In this document: positions 32,150-43,058 of the stretch, one piece after another
How positions within the stretch are numbered: the stretch's first letter is position 1
Layout: each line of letters begins with the position of its first letter
Assembly (NCBI GenBank): GCA_922989275.2
Contig: OV277857.1
Location: 8,494,001 to 8,558,000 of the forward strand
DNA length: 64,000 nucleotides
DNA from: Gari tellinella
Lineage: Eukaryota > Mollusca > Bivalvia > Cardiida > Psammobiidae
Reading direction: 5' to 3'
Program-made: the position numbers and the translations under genes
Notes under the pieces: generated by a model
Seen by the model: the letters and a program-made list of their open reading frames with translations, nothing else
Told to the model about the DNA's origin: nothing
The model's database searches: none

Positions 32150-32480
32150 CGAAATTAATTTCAAGTTCCGAAAACATGGTTTGTTGATATTTAATCCACA
32201 GACTTGTGATGATATTTGCTTTTAATATGTATTCTAATTGAATGAGCAATATTTGAAAGACGTTTATTTTAATACAGTCACCGTCTCTGCTATTCCAAAT
32301 TAGATTTGATGACATTCTATTGATAACTTTTCGCACTAAAATTTCTACGATCAAGTTATGATGAAATAGTTAATTATCCTGTTGCGATCGAAAAACACAT
32401 TGTGTGTTTATTTATTATTAACAAAGAAATCGTTTGCAGTTTCTTAAGACAAATGATGATTAAACCCTCTGCGGGTGAGA
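32150..32480. repeat. Dispersed repeat J, copy 3
   Basis: Third copy, diverged mainly at its 3' part. 32481-32978 holds only a decayed TTAA-MITE scrap (CAATCGGTTTGTTTGACACTC near 32670). Confidence 0.65.
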
Positions 32481-32978
32481 AAATACGTGGTATAACTGTA
32501 AACATTACTCACGCTTTGTACTGGAGAATTTGTGATCTCTTTTGCAGGTAGTTTTGGATTCAGGTGAAATGCCGAGTCACCTTGATAGAAAATGAAAATA
32601 AGTCAACATTGCAAAAAGTTGCAGACATCACGATTCTCAAAACGAAAATAACGTCGCCTCTGATCAGGATTCAATCGGTTTGTTTGACACTCGTATCGAC
32701 ATTTCTTGAACCAAACACGCCCTAAATCGGACTTGAAATATTGTAGATGACACTGCCAATGCAGGCGATATTTCGGCGGCAATAGGGTTAAAAGAAGACG
32801 ATAAAACTTTGCAGCGAAAGAGTTAAAACAGGACAGAAGAAAATATATCACAATGTAAAATAAACATGTGAAGTCGGAATTGACTTGATACTATATTGAT
32901 ACTTTCCTGAATACAAATTACCTTGTTTTCTTACTTACAATATTATCTCCATCGGCAAAGAAAGAAGAATGGAATTTA

Positions 32979-33179
32979 AAACAGTCAAACCTTACGACAC
33001 TAAATTGTGCTGGTTATTAGGTGTTAAGGACAGGTGACTGCTTCACGTAAGTTGGTATTAAAACAGAAAGCTCCTTAGTGAGCTTTCTGTTTTACTGCCA
33101 CATTGCTTTAAGCTGTCACCTGTCTTTTACAAATAAATAAGCCTTCGTTTAAGTGGTTGGTATAGAGGCATTTAACTGT
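32979..33179. mobile_element. MITE family G
   Basis: Ends ACAGTCAAACCTTACGACAC and GCATTTAACTGTA, palindrome centred on AAAGCTCCTTAGTGAGCTTT. Confidence 0.75.
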
Positions 33180-33222
33180 ATAGGTTTCTTAGTTTGGAAG
33201 ACGTTATTATTACATCAACTTA

Positions 33223-33528
33223 AAGCGCTCCCTCTCTGCAACGACATCAAATGGGAGACAAAGATTGCGTGCGTTGTTCGGAGGGAGTCGTTATAGAGAG
33301 GGAAACAAGTTTACATTTGAAAACTGTTTGTCACTCGTCATTATATTTGTTCTATCAAAATGTCCATATAAATGTACATTTGTGAAAAACAGCCGACGAC
33401 AAATTTAAGTAGATGACATTGCAGCCATGAAAAGATTGGATATAAATGTCTTGTTAAGGGAACAGCGACAATAGCCGTTGTAAGGAGGGAGTTGTTGTTG
33501 GAAGGACCGCTGTAAGGAGGAAACACTG
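33223..33528. mobile_element. MITE family C lacking most of its P core
   Basis: Ends GCGCTCCCTCTCTGCAACG and AAGGAGGAAACACTG. Only the right tail of the core remains (AAACTGTTTGTCACTC). Confidence 0.7.
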
Positions 33529-33898
33529 TATAACATATACAATACCGTATAAATCGTATTGCAAACACTCAAATAATAGCGGAGAACACAATTTAACAAC
33601 AGTAGATTGGGTTAACCCATTTAAGCCTGGTGTCTGTAAAAGGGGACATTGGTAAACATTGTAGACTATGTTTGCTATTGCATATAAAAAGTTATTCTGT
33701 ATGGCAAAACAATGCAATGTCCAACGCTTGCCATTGTTTATCTATAATGATATCTTCCAGGAAGCACGTTGGTAGAGTTCATTGCTAAGTCCAGGCATCC
33801 ATGGATTTAACATTAGCCTTATCTCCAAATTCTTATCAGTTGAACAAATCGTCCATGATTCCAATGTTGTCTTCTTGAAGCCAAATACATTTGTTAGT

Positions 33899-36800
33899 AT
33901 GAAAGTATTTCTTTACAAATGTGCTTTGTTCTGTGGACTGGTTCATGTCTTATTCGCACGACCACCGGATCAGAGTGCTTCTCAAGACCTAATTGACACA
34001 CTGCAATCCACCTGTGACAACAAGATAATGCTAGTGATTGAAAGGATTGATGAAATGGAAAGAGAGAATGATCGTAGGACAACTGGGCTAGAAGAACGAA
34101 TTTTGCATCTTGAAAATCAAAATCAAAAACTGACCAATGAAAACTTCAAAAACAAAAACACTATAGCAATTCTTGCTAACATGATAAACAAAATGTCTAA
34201 TGCAACGGACATTGTTGGACATGGCATAGTCCAAAATCAATCAAAAGTGAGTATGATTTACAGAATCCATCAATCAAAAGTAGGTGAACATTTTTTTAAA
34301 TTCCCATTGTAAGGAAAAACAGAAATTACGTTAATATTTGTATAATGATATTTATTTTATTTCAAACATTCCGTCATACGTTACTTTGAACTATACTTTA
34401 AATACCATGGTTAATTACAGTTTAGTCCATCCGTGAAAGATAAATGACAAATTAAGACTAAATAAAAAGCAGAAAAATATTGCATGATATTTTCTCCTTT
34501 GCTTTCATCATATTTAAGATATAGAAGACACGTTTTGTGTTAGAATCGAAACAGCGGAACTAAGCCAAATTCAAATACACTATTTTTGTCGAATTCTCTT
34601 TGTTAGATTTCGAAGGAAACGAATTCACCGAGACGAAAACCTAGTCAAATGGCTAACAAAGATGTGGAAATTAATAGATATCAAACACGGAATTATGGAC
34701 CAACAATTAGAGGTAGACATCTTTATATATTCTTACTCAGAGTAGAGTACATTACAGTACAATGAATCCCTCTAAACCGGACATGTGTGGCGACAACATA
34801 AATTAGAGGGTTTTCCACTTTCCAGTTTAAAGAGTTTTAACCTATTTCCCTATAGTTTGTTTCTAGTATGGAAGATAGCTGATCACTTAAGGCATGTTGA
34901 AAGTAAAGCAAAATGCGCCTAAAGATGTATTCTGCTATACTTTCAACCTGCATTAAGATACCAATGTCCTAGTCTAAGAATATAGAAAATATTTCTGATG
35001 ATACATATTCATGAATGTATAAAGTGCATATTTATGGTGTAATTTAAAATAAAGAAGGGTTGGAAAGGGTATAATTTTTGTCCGGTTAAGTTAAGAGAGA
35101 ATTCTTGCATTTACAGGTTCCGGTTCGGAAGGGTTCCACTGTATAATTATGTAACTAATACACCCCTAAAACATCAAATTGAAAATACGACATTCCGATT
35201 TATATACTAAAGGCGTTTAAATAAAAGTGTTTTTTTTAAATTGTCTTCAAATTTCTCATCTTTAATTAAAATACAAACTTTTTAACATCAAAATGTGTTG
35301 AAACATTCAGGCAAACTGTTTAACCGTTTTCGAGTTTTCATGCGCTATTTGAATGGTTTTCCAAAATTGGTTGCTGTCACGACCAACTAAACAATGGAAA
35401 AATAAAGCAGTAAAACAGAATGTGTGGTTTGGAGCATTTTCTTATCTTCCATCCTGCTTAAAGATTATTATTTCTGTCTACAGCGTTTTGTAATAAAGGA
35501 ATATTTCCGTATATTTTAGCTCTAGACTATGGTATGAATATCGCATTTACGGCATACCTGGACCATGACCTGGATCATCAAGGGAAGAGTCAAGTTCTGA
35601 TATTCAACAAAGTACTGCTGAACGACGGAAATGCTTACAACAACTTTACAGGGACGTTTACCGCACCAGTAACTGGTGTATACTCTATATCCTTCTTTGT
35701 TGGTATGTCAAGACATAGTGAATCTAACACCACCGTTAGTGTCAGATGAGGATATCCCACCCGAGGTTTGAATATATTTTAAAAACACGAGGCTCTGCCG
35801 AGTGTACTTAAAATATGTCCATACCGAGGGTGGGATACCCATCTGACACTCAACTGTGGTGTTAGATTTATTTTCTCACCTCGTCAACCCTAAAAACGCG
35901 TTTAACTTCCTATACAGTGGCGATTTGTATTTTAATGCGCTAATGTATGCATGACGACGTCATGACGACGTCATCACAACGGCAATAACAACCAATCATA
36001 AGATAGTTCGGCTTGTGTGTCCGGACAGATAAGGTTTTCTCGCTTTTCGGGGGTGCTAGACCACATTTTGTTACTATAAATAGCCCTACAGCAAACCTTG
36101 TCTGGCACTGTATCCTTCCGCCCAATTTGTTTTAAAGCCATGGAAAGGGCGGCTACTCTTACAGAAATACCCTAAAACTTAAAATGGACCACAAGCTACG
36201 TTCACAGAGAAAATTACATTGAGACTTTTACAGTAGACTCTACACTTGTCTGTGGCTTTCGACAATTCAATGATACGATGTTTAAACATTGACAAATGTG
36301 GTTGTTGTTGATTGTTTCACATGATCGAGTTTACGCGTAAGGTCACGTTTTTTACGTGACGTCATTGACGTCGGTTTGTTGTTATTGCTTGAAAGTAGAA
36401 CGTATAAATAAAGAAATGGTCGTTTTGATTACTTTTACTATGTAAAATCGCTTTGATTCAATGCGAACCGTTTGTATTTCTGAGTTGGGATCTAGAGTGG
36501 GACAAGCTCATTCTTAAAACGTGTGTACAAATAAATGTCAAAACCAAACTGAAATAACGCGACCTTTAAACAGCTGTTTGTTGCTATTGGATATGGAATG
36601 TGTGATTTGTGAAAAAAGTAGGTCTTTATAATTCCTTTAATTTACTCGTTTTAAGGCGAATTTTAAGCGAGAAAAATAATCAAGCACGGCTTAAAGCTCG
36701 TTTCCGACTGGGAACAGACCAACCGAGGGTATAGAATCCCCCGTCTTTACCAAAAGCCGTGCTTGATTACCCCCCCCCCCCCCCCCCCCCCTAGACTTCG

Positions 36801-39350
36801 GGATACCTCTGTCCGAGAGGTGAGAAAATGTTTATCGTAACTCTGCCTCACCTGGTGCAAACGTCAAATGGGCTATTCCAGCTTAGTCTTGTTTTATCAA
36901 TACATTGTAGCATGGCAAATGATGAAGATCCTGATAAGGGGGTACTTTCGAAGCTCTCTGATTTGGTTCTTCACCGTTTGCATAGGAAAACTATCCTGAA
37001 TGCAATGTTCGTGCATATACATGACCATGCCCCAAGTTTATAAAGCGTTTGAGTGAGCCTAAAGTCGTTCTGAAGCATTTGATTGGTCAGCCTAGGCTCA
37101 AATCTGACGAATCAAATGCTTGGAGATGAGCTGAGACTCATTTCAATCGTTTTATAATCTGGAACCAGGGTTCATAGTGTTCAAAATGTCTGCATGCCAA
37201 TGTTGAATCTGTGATACTCGTGACAATCAGTTTAGACCCAGACGAGCTCGACATTAAATCTCGATTCAAACTGTTATCCACTCAGATTTGATTTCTGAAC
37301 AAAGATAATTTGAGATCAATTTTGAGAATTGTTGCAGATGCATTGCAAAATACAATTATATATTGTTCTGATGCACACTTCTTTAATGATGGAAGTTTCG
37401 AATGGACTAAACATGACAAGTTTATGTTATTTTCTAAAGGTGTTTTCGGGTTATGTTTTGCCTCAAAAATATTGTATACCCTGATCAGATGGTTTTAGTT
37501 TATCAGTATAACATTAATTCTCTTATTCCATCAAATGGAGAACGGATTTATTCTTTACAGTGATGCAGATGTATTTCTCTTAAATGTGTTCTAAAACAGA
37601 TTATTGTTATATACCAATTGCAAACAGTTTAGAATCTGAATTGAGACAATCGGCGTTTATTGCTTGCAACTTTGCGAAATTTAGCTGAGAAAGAATACCT
37701 ATTTTCCACTTTACATGTATCCATAGTTGCAATTTATCGTGAAACCTTTCAGTTACAGTGGAGAAAACGTTATTCTTTCCCAATAAACGCAGTTACGCTA
37801 AAACTATTATTTCAATTGCAAACAGTTTAGAGCCAGATCAGACGCCGGGTTACCCGGCGTCTGATCAGGCTCCAAACTGTTTGCCACCAAGATAAACATG
37901 AATTATCAAAATTGTCCAAAAGTTGCACTTTTCTACGTTTTAGTGTTTTGCGTTTGCGTTTCGTTTCGTTTAAACGGGAAAGAATAACGTTTTCTCCACT
38001 GTACGACAATTAAAACCTAACCCTTTTTCCTTTATTTCTATGTTAAGTGAAGAATGAATGTTTGTAAATTACTTTGGAAATAAAATATGTTTAAACTAAT
38101 TAAAACGAAGACATATTGATTGTATAAAAGACAAGTGACAGCTTAAAGCAAAGTGACAGTAAATCAGTCACCTGTCGTAAACTACTAATAATGAATACAA
38201 TCATGTGGTCTTAAAAGAGAGGTTTTACTCAGTATGTTTTATTTCAACAGGTCAGAGGGACCCAAACGAAGTCAGGGCTTACATGGTTGTGAATAATATA
38301 CACAAGGTGGGCATTTATGTACATGTACTGTTTCGAAAAAGATATCCTGAATCTATATTCTAGCAGACTGTAACTTATAGTATGCTCAAACTAATGCACA
38401 ATTATCGTCTAGGCTTTACATTCAGTCTGTTTTAACTCCTTGAACCCTAGTCCCGCATATAGGTGTCCTTTTCAAACAGTGTACATGTGAAAAGTACATG
38501 TGTCCTATGCAAACAGTGAAGACCCAGATCATAGGACTCCTTTCGGAGCCCTCTGATCTGGGTCTTCACTGTTTGTTACAATGCCAAACATTGACAAAAA
38601 CAACCCTTAAAAGTCAGAAATGGACTAGACTAAAATGGAAACTGGAATTGTCCATTTAAAGTTTCAGGGAGGAAAGAGTTAAGCAACAGTTTGTCATCAG
38701 TAAAAAAATTAAATATATGGTAAAAAGTTAGAGAATCCGAAATGCTAGTATAATGCAATACCATGTAGAAAATAAAATGTGTTTTAGACGAGACACTTTA
38801 TATTTGAATGGCAAATAGATTGAAGCCTTATCAGACACCTGGTAACCCGATGTCTGATCTATCGCAAAAGTATTCAGGTATATGATTGTTATAGCATAAA
38901 CGTGTTAACAAAATATAGAAGCAGATATATAGTTAATTAATCTATTCAAATAAAATTATTCCTTTTTTATCGTCCTCTGTTAAACAAACAATTACACCTG
39001 CCAACATAAAGTATTGATCTGATTTTACGTTATTGCGAGAGTTTTCTCCAGTAATAGACAAATACATGTATGTAAAATAACTCGATGCATATAGTTTCTT
39101 AGTGAAATGATAAAGATTTTCAGCTCTATAACTTCAGGTTGATGCGGTAGCAGAATCATTGCACGGCGGTCAAGATCTTCAAGGTGGAAACACAGCCAAC
39201 CTTCGACTGAACTTGGGCGATTCTGTCTACATAACTCACCAAGGGGCTGGAACTCACATAGAAGGGGCCCCGGGTCTGAGGACCACTACATTCTCCGGTT
39301 TTCTGATTTATCCAATAGAAATACAACCTGTTGCTGTAGTAGGAAAATGA
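33899..39350 (+). CDS. C1q domain-containing protein 2 (five exons)
   Basis: Exons 33899-34246, 34607-34712, 35520-35702, 38251-38306 and 39138-39350 join into 301 codons plus TGA. The ATG at 33899 is preferred over an upstream in-frame ATG (33782) because it begins a signal peptide (MKVFLYKCALFCGLVHVLFA) aligned with its paralogs. The coiled coil spans about residues 25-100 (LEERILHLENQNQKLTNENF). Exon 2 (106 bp) is the longest linker of the four and ends YGPTIRG. C1q landmarks: ALDYGMNIAFTAYLDHDLDH, TGTFTAPVTGVYSISFFVG, LRLNLGDSVYITHQG, TTTFSGFLIYP. The C-terminus is two residues longer (QPVAVVGK). The donor after exon 1 is a consensus GTGAGT. Intron 3 (2.5 kb) holds several foldback elements. 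Nearest neighbour downstream is gene 3, convergent. Confidence 0.9.
34762..35141. mobile_element. MITE family F in C1q-2 intron 2
   Basis: TA-flanked, ends CAATGAATCCCTCTAAACCG and GGTTCGGAAGGGTTCCACTG. It contains a decayed E core (CATGTTGAAAGTAAAGCAAA, then TGCTATACTTTCAACCTGC). Confidence 0.75.
35723..35875. repeat. Foldback repeat, 65-bp arms
   Basis: TCTAACACCACCGTTAGTGT versus GTGTCAGATG complement: arms around an AAAACACGAGGCTCTGCC centre. 36640-36835 has a second foldback (AATCAAGCACGGCTT / AAGCCGTGCTTGATT), a run of about 22 C at 36771-36792 and a GAGAGGTGAGAAAAT end matching ATTTTCTCACCTCG at 35871. So 35720-36835 may be one composite element inside C1q-2 intron 3. Confidence 0.7.
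37035..37165. repeat. Foldback element, family D, copy 3
   Basis: Shorter arms; centre GGTCAGCCTAGGCTCAA is asymmetric, so one arm has a deletion. Confidence 0.75.
37756..38001 (+). mobile_element. MITE family A in C1q-2 intron 3
   Basis: TA-flanked, 246 bp, ends CAGTGGAGAAAACGTTATTC and AATAACGTTTTCTCCACTG. P core at 37815-37883. A more decayed A-like copy precedes it at about 37540-37720. Confidence 0.92.
38436..38678. mobile_element. TTAA-type MITE, family H, in C1q-2 intron 4
   Basis: TTAA at 38432-38435 and 38679-38682; ends CTCCTTGAACCCTAGTCCC and GGGAGGAAAGAG. Palindrome about 38508-38573, AGTGAAGACCCAGATCATAG, centred on CTCCTTTCGGAG. Confidence 0.85.
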
Positions 39351-39396
39351 GAGCAATACACTTTGAGGGTTTTGGTTCTTCTCTGGCCACTCTTAA

Positions 39397-39617
39397 CCCA
39401 TTTGTGCCCACAATCCCATATATTGGACAAAGGCAAATAGTGTAGACTCTGTTCAGACGCCGCATAATGCGGCGCCTGATCAGAGTCTACACTGTTTGCT
39501 GCTAGGAATTTCAATATGAAACAAAATGAAAATGAAAATTTTGACCAGGCATACCTTTTATAAAAAATGAGCTAATCCAATATATAAACATGGAAGGATC
39601 AACTGAGCGTAAATGGG
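39397..39617. mobile_element. TTAA-type MITE, family M, 3' of C1q-2
   Basis: TTAA at the left, TTAC (mutated) at the right. Ends CCCATTTGTGCCC and GCGTAAATGGG. P core 39434-39500 with the CATAATG centre. It is in opposite orientation to the 13.7-kb copy. Confidence 0.8.
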
Positions 39618-39626
39618 TTACATGTA

Positions 39627-39631
<5 letters not shown>

Positions 39632-39674
<43 letters not shown>
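39632..39674. repeat. (CA)n microsatellite
   Basis: About 21 CA units. Confidence 0.97.
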
Positions 39675-39676
<2 letters not shown>

Positions 39677-40329
39677 CACTGCCATGACGTCATCAATTTT
39701 AATCATTAGTGATTGTTTTCCGTTAAATTTCTGAATGTGAAAAGTTAAAGCAGATAATAGACTTAGGCGATGAAACGTTGGTTGTTGAACTAATGTCACA
39801 TTGTAGAAGAAATAGAATTTTGTTATTGAAAATATCTACGAAGTCTATACTATCTGTTTGGCATTACATTTGTATTTTTATCTTAGATATGTTTCTAAAT
39901 TGTGAAAGGAAAAGGTAATTATCACTCTTGCAAGTCTGATATTTTGAAGATTGAACACGAAACCAATTTATTAAATCAAGAAAACTAGAAATCAAGTTAA
40001 GACAACCTATGATTTAAGTCAAAAAAGAAATTGATTTGTAGTATGGGAGACGCCATTCTCTCCCATTTTCGCCTATGTTGGATAGGGATATGCCCCTATA
40101 GGGAATCACTCCATCCCCCATACCACCTGACGTCAAATGTTTGCCCAGCTTAACCACAAGCACTTCATGATGCGCGTAACTAAATGACGTCATTTGTGAT
40201 GATGTTACTATAAACAAGATCATGTTAAGGCGGAAAAAGTGTACACAAGCTGCAAAAAATTATTTGGTTATTTGTATCATGTTTTAATGATTTAAATTGG
40301 AGACAAAATTCACCATTCGTTTTGTTGAT

Positions 40330-40440
40330 ATAGGATAGGAATTCCTCCCCCTTGGGTCAGAAAAGTTCACACAGGGAGTCGGCAAGCCTCGTCTCTACAT
40401 AAATTTCTGACCCTCGGGGGAGAAATTTCTATCCTACATC
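40330..40440. repeat. Foldback repeat
   Basis: ATATAGGATAGGAATTCCTC and GAGAAATTTCTATCCTACAT arms, about 45 bp each. The preceding 40030-40150 region is also self-complementary in short patches (GGGAGACGCC...). Confidence 0.65.
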
Positions 40441-40488
40441 AATACTCATTGTGGATTCTTATAAGCCCAAAACCATTTGAACATATGT

Positions 40489-40698
40489 ATACCAAGTGGA
40501 CTCGTTAATGTTTATATATTGAATTGGTCTATTTGTGATATAAGCGGTGCTGAGAATTAATTTTTATTTTCGTTTTGTTTGAAGTTGAAGTCCCTATAAA
40601 CAAACAGTGTAGACAGTGGTGCTGCGTCTGGTGAGAATCTACACTGTTCCCCTAGCTATACTCCTTTTATAGGACAATATGCACAAATGGGTCAAATG
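40489..40698. mobile_element. Decayed family M MITE
   Basis: ATACCAAGTGGACTCG...AATGGGTCAA with a collapsed P core (GTGTAGACAGTGGTGCTGCG). Confidence 0.6.
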
Positions 40699-40794
40699 AG
40701 TATTTCCTTTGCAGAATGTTTGAACCAGGATCAGATGTTGGGCACTCTTGCGTCTGGTCAGCTTCAAAACTTTCAGTTTCAAATCGAAATTAAT

Positions 40795-40860
40795 TATTAT
40801 TATTATTATTATCATCATTTTTATCATTTTATTATTATTACTATTATTATTATTATTATT
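40795..40860. repeat. (ATT)n microsatellite adjoining MITE A
   Basis: Interrupted ATT run whose last TA serves as the left target site of the family A copy. Confidence 0.95.
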
Positions 40861-40861
40861 A

Positions 40862-41113
40862 CAGTGGAGAATGTGTTATTCTTTCCCAATAAACGCGTTT
40901 ACGCTAAAACTATTATTTGCAGTGCAAACAGTTTGGAGCCAGATCAGACGCCGGGTAACCCGGCGTCTGATCAGGCTCCAAACTGTTTGCCACCAAGATA
41001 AACATGAATTATCAGAATACATGTAGTCCAAAAGTTGTTCTTTTCTACGTTTTAGTGCTTTGCGTTTGCGAACGTTTGCGTTTAAACGGGAAAGAATAAC
41101 AGATTCTCCACTG
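40862..41113 (+). mobile_element. MITE family A (complete)
   Basis: TA-flanked, 252 bp. P core 40922-40990 is a perfect palindrome at the centre. Confidence 0.93.
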
Positions 41114-41116
41114 TAT

Positions 41117-41240
41117 CATTATACACGGTTTATATAGCGCACTTATCACACAGGAGTTGCGCGTTCAAATGCGCTTCACGTGAAATTATATAAATGTACC
41201 TCCAACGCGAGAAAAGACAAATAACTACATTAACAATAAA
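41117..41240. repeat. Dispersed repeat, second copy of the 8970 unit
   Basis: TATATAGCGCACTTATCACA...GCGCTTCACGTGAAAT...CGAGAAAAGAC, colinear with 8970-9070. 41420-41760 holds two decayed A-like pieces. Confidence 0.7.
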
Positions 41241-41874
41241 CATGATACATGCAACGTCAATGTATATATATATAAAAACACTCTGTCATTTTCTACATTT
41301 CCTTGCTCTGTTTACAATACGGATATGTCGACTAAACCAAGTTTTAGAAATCGAAATTCGACTGTACGCAAAACAATGCATTTTCCTTAAATATGTACTT
41401 AATGTGTTCCACCATCTCCTTCGAGACAGGAAAATGGATAAGACGTTATTCTTTCCGAATAAACCCGATTATGCTAAATAAAATTACATATCTTTATTTC
41501 AGTTCTAATTTTGGATACCTCCTTCGAGACATGAAAGTAATGAAGACGGTATTCTCTCCATTTAAAAGCGCTTATGCTCAATTTAATTGTTATATTCATT
41601 GCAAATAGTTTGGAAACAGATCAGACACTGGGAAACCAGCGTCAAATCTGGGTACCACTCAGATTTGAAATAATCGCTAGAAATTCAAGAAGGTGAACTG
41701 CTACAGTTTACTGAATTGCTTCCTTTGCGTTCAAACTGGAAAATATAACATCTTCTGCGCTATATATCCATAGTTAGCAGCCTTACATGAACGTGGCATT
41801 AGGTAAAGTACGGTGTAGAAGACAATATGCTTTCTGGTTGAAGTTTTCTCATTGCAATGTTTCATCGTCTGCTT

Positions 41875-42082
41875 GAACCCTGTTACCACCAAAATATCGT
41901 CTGCACTTGAATTGTTGTCTGCAATATTTGTTAAGTCAGCTTTAATGCTGTTGAAAGTGAAGAAATGTCGACACGAGTATCAAACAGTTTGGATCCTGAT
42001 CGGACGCCGCGTAACGCGGCGCCCGATCAGGATCCAAACTGTTTGAAAGGTCACCTTTTTGCTGCGTTGGCAATGAAAGGGT
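41875..42082. mobile_element. TTAA-type MITE, family B, decayed ends
   Basis: CCCTGTTACCACCA ... GGCAATGAAAGGG. The P core at 41981-42046 has a paired change: GATCGGACGCCGCG opposite CGCGGCGCCCGATC, where most copies read GATCAGACG/CGTCTGATC. Confidence 0.75.
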
Positions 42083-42168
42083 TATTAATCACGAACTTCG
42101 AACGGTTAATGATTCATATTAATTTGGGTACCAAAATAATGACAAAGTACGTTTTAAAATAGCATATA

Positions 42169-42568
42169 CAGTGAAACCCCTCTATACCGGACAAGTGTTA
42201 GGACATCATAGATGTCCGGTTTAGAAGGGATTCAGGTTTAGAGGGATTTTAACTCATAGCTTGTTTCTGGTATAGAAGATAGCTAATCACTTAAAGCAGG
42301 TTGAAAGTAAAGCAGAATGCGCCTTAAGGCGCATTCTTCTTTTCTTTCAACCTGATTAAGCTATCATTTGCAAGAATATAGAAATTATTTCTGATGATAC
42401 ATATTCATGAATTTATTTTCTTCAGTGAAGTGGTAAATCGAGGGCATAACAACATATATTTGATGTAATAGGTTAAGATAAAGAAGCGTTGGAAACGGGA
42501 CCAATGTTTTTGTCCGGTTTAGAGTGTATTCCGGTATTTAGAGGTTCCGGTTTAGAGGGTTTTTACTG
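42169..42568. mobile_element. MITE family F with E core
   Basis: TA-flanked, ends CAGTGAAACCCCTCTATACC and TTTAGAGGGTTTTTACTG. The E core at 42293-42355 (TTGAAAGTAAAGCAGAATGC) is slightly decayed on the right. Confidence 0.85.
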
Positions 42569-43058
42569 TATACGTGTTTATCAGGAACAATCTCTTCTGT
42601 ATGTCCTAGGAGGTTTGCAATTCTGCAGTAAACTGTCAATTAAAAAACACCTCGGTCGTTTTCGGTATGTGTATCGGCAATCTTTGTATTCAGCAATCTA
42701 TGAACAAATACCACTGTGCTGTATTGAACAAAATCAATGTTTGATCTGTATCCAAGCTGTTGGAAAATCTTAGCCTTTCCGCGCTTAGCACACTAAGGGT
42801 TAATACAGATTTGACTATATACGTATTGATAACAGAGTACTAGAAAATGGATTATATAAAGACGTTCCCCGAAATAGCTTTTAAGAAGGTAAACAAAAAC
42901 AACATATATCATTTTTGCTTTATTTCGTTCCATTCAGCTTGTCTTTCATTTAGTTTAAACGAAAATACAAATGCTTCCCTTATTATGGAACATATAAGCT
43001 TTTTTCTTGGATTATATATTTCACATGCATGTCTTTAAACTAGGTTGTTTTGCTTCAA

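Noticed and set aside
33782..33898. Upstream ATG for C1q gene 2
   Set aside because: In frame, but the 39 extra residues precede an obvious signal peptide that aligns with the three paralogs starting at the equivalent of 33899.
40748..41026. Isoleucine-rich ORF near 40.8 kb
   Set aside because: It is the (ATT)n microsatellite running into MITE A.
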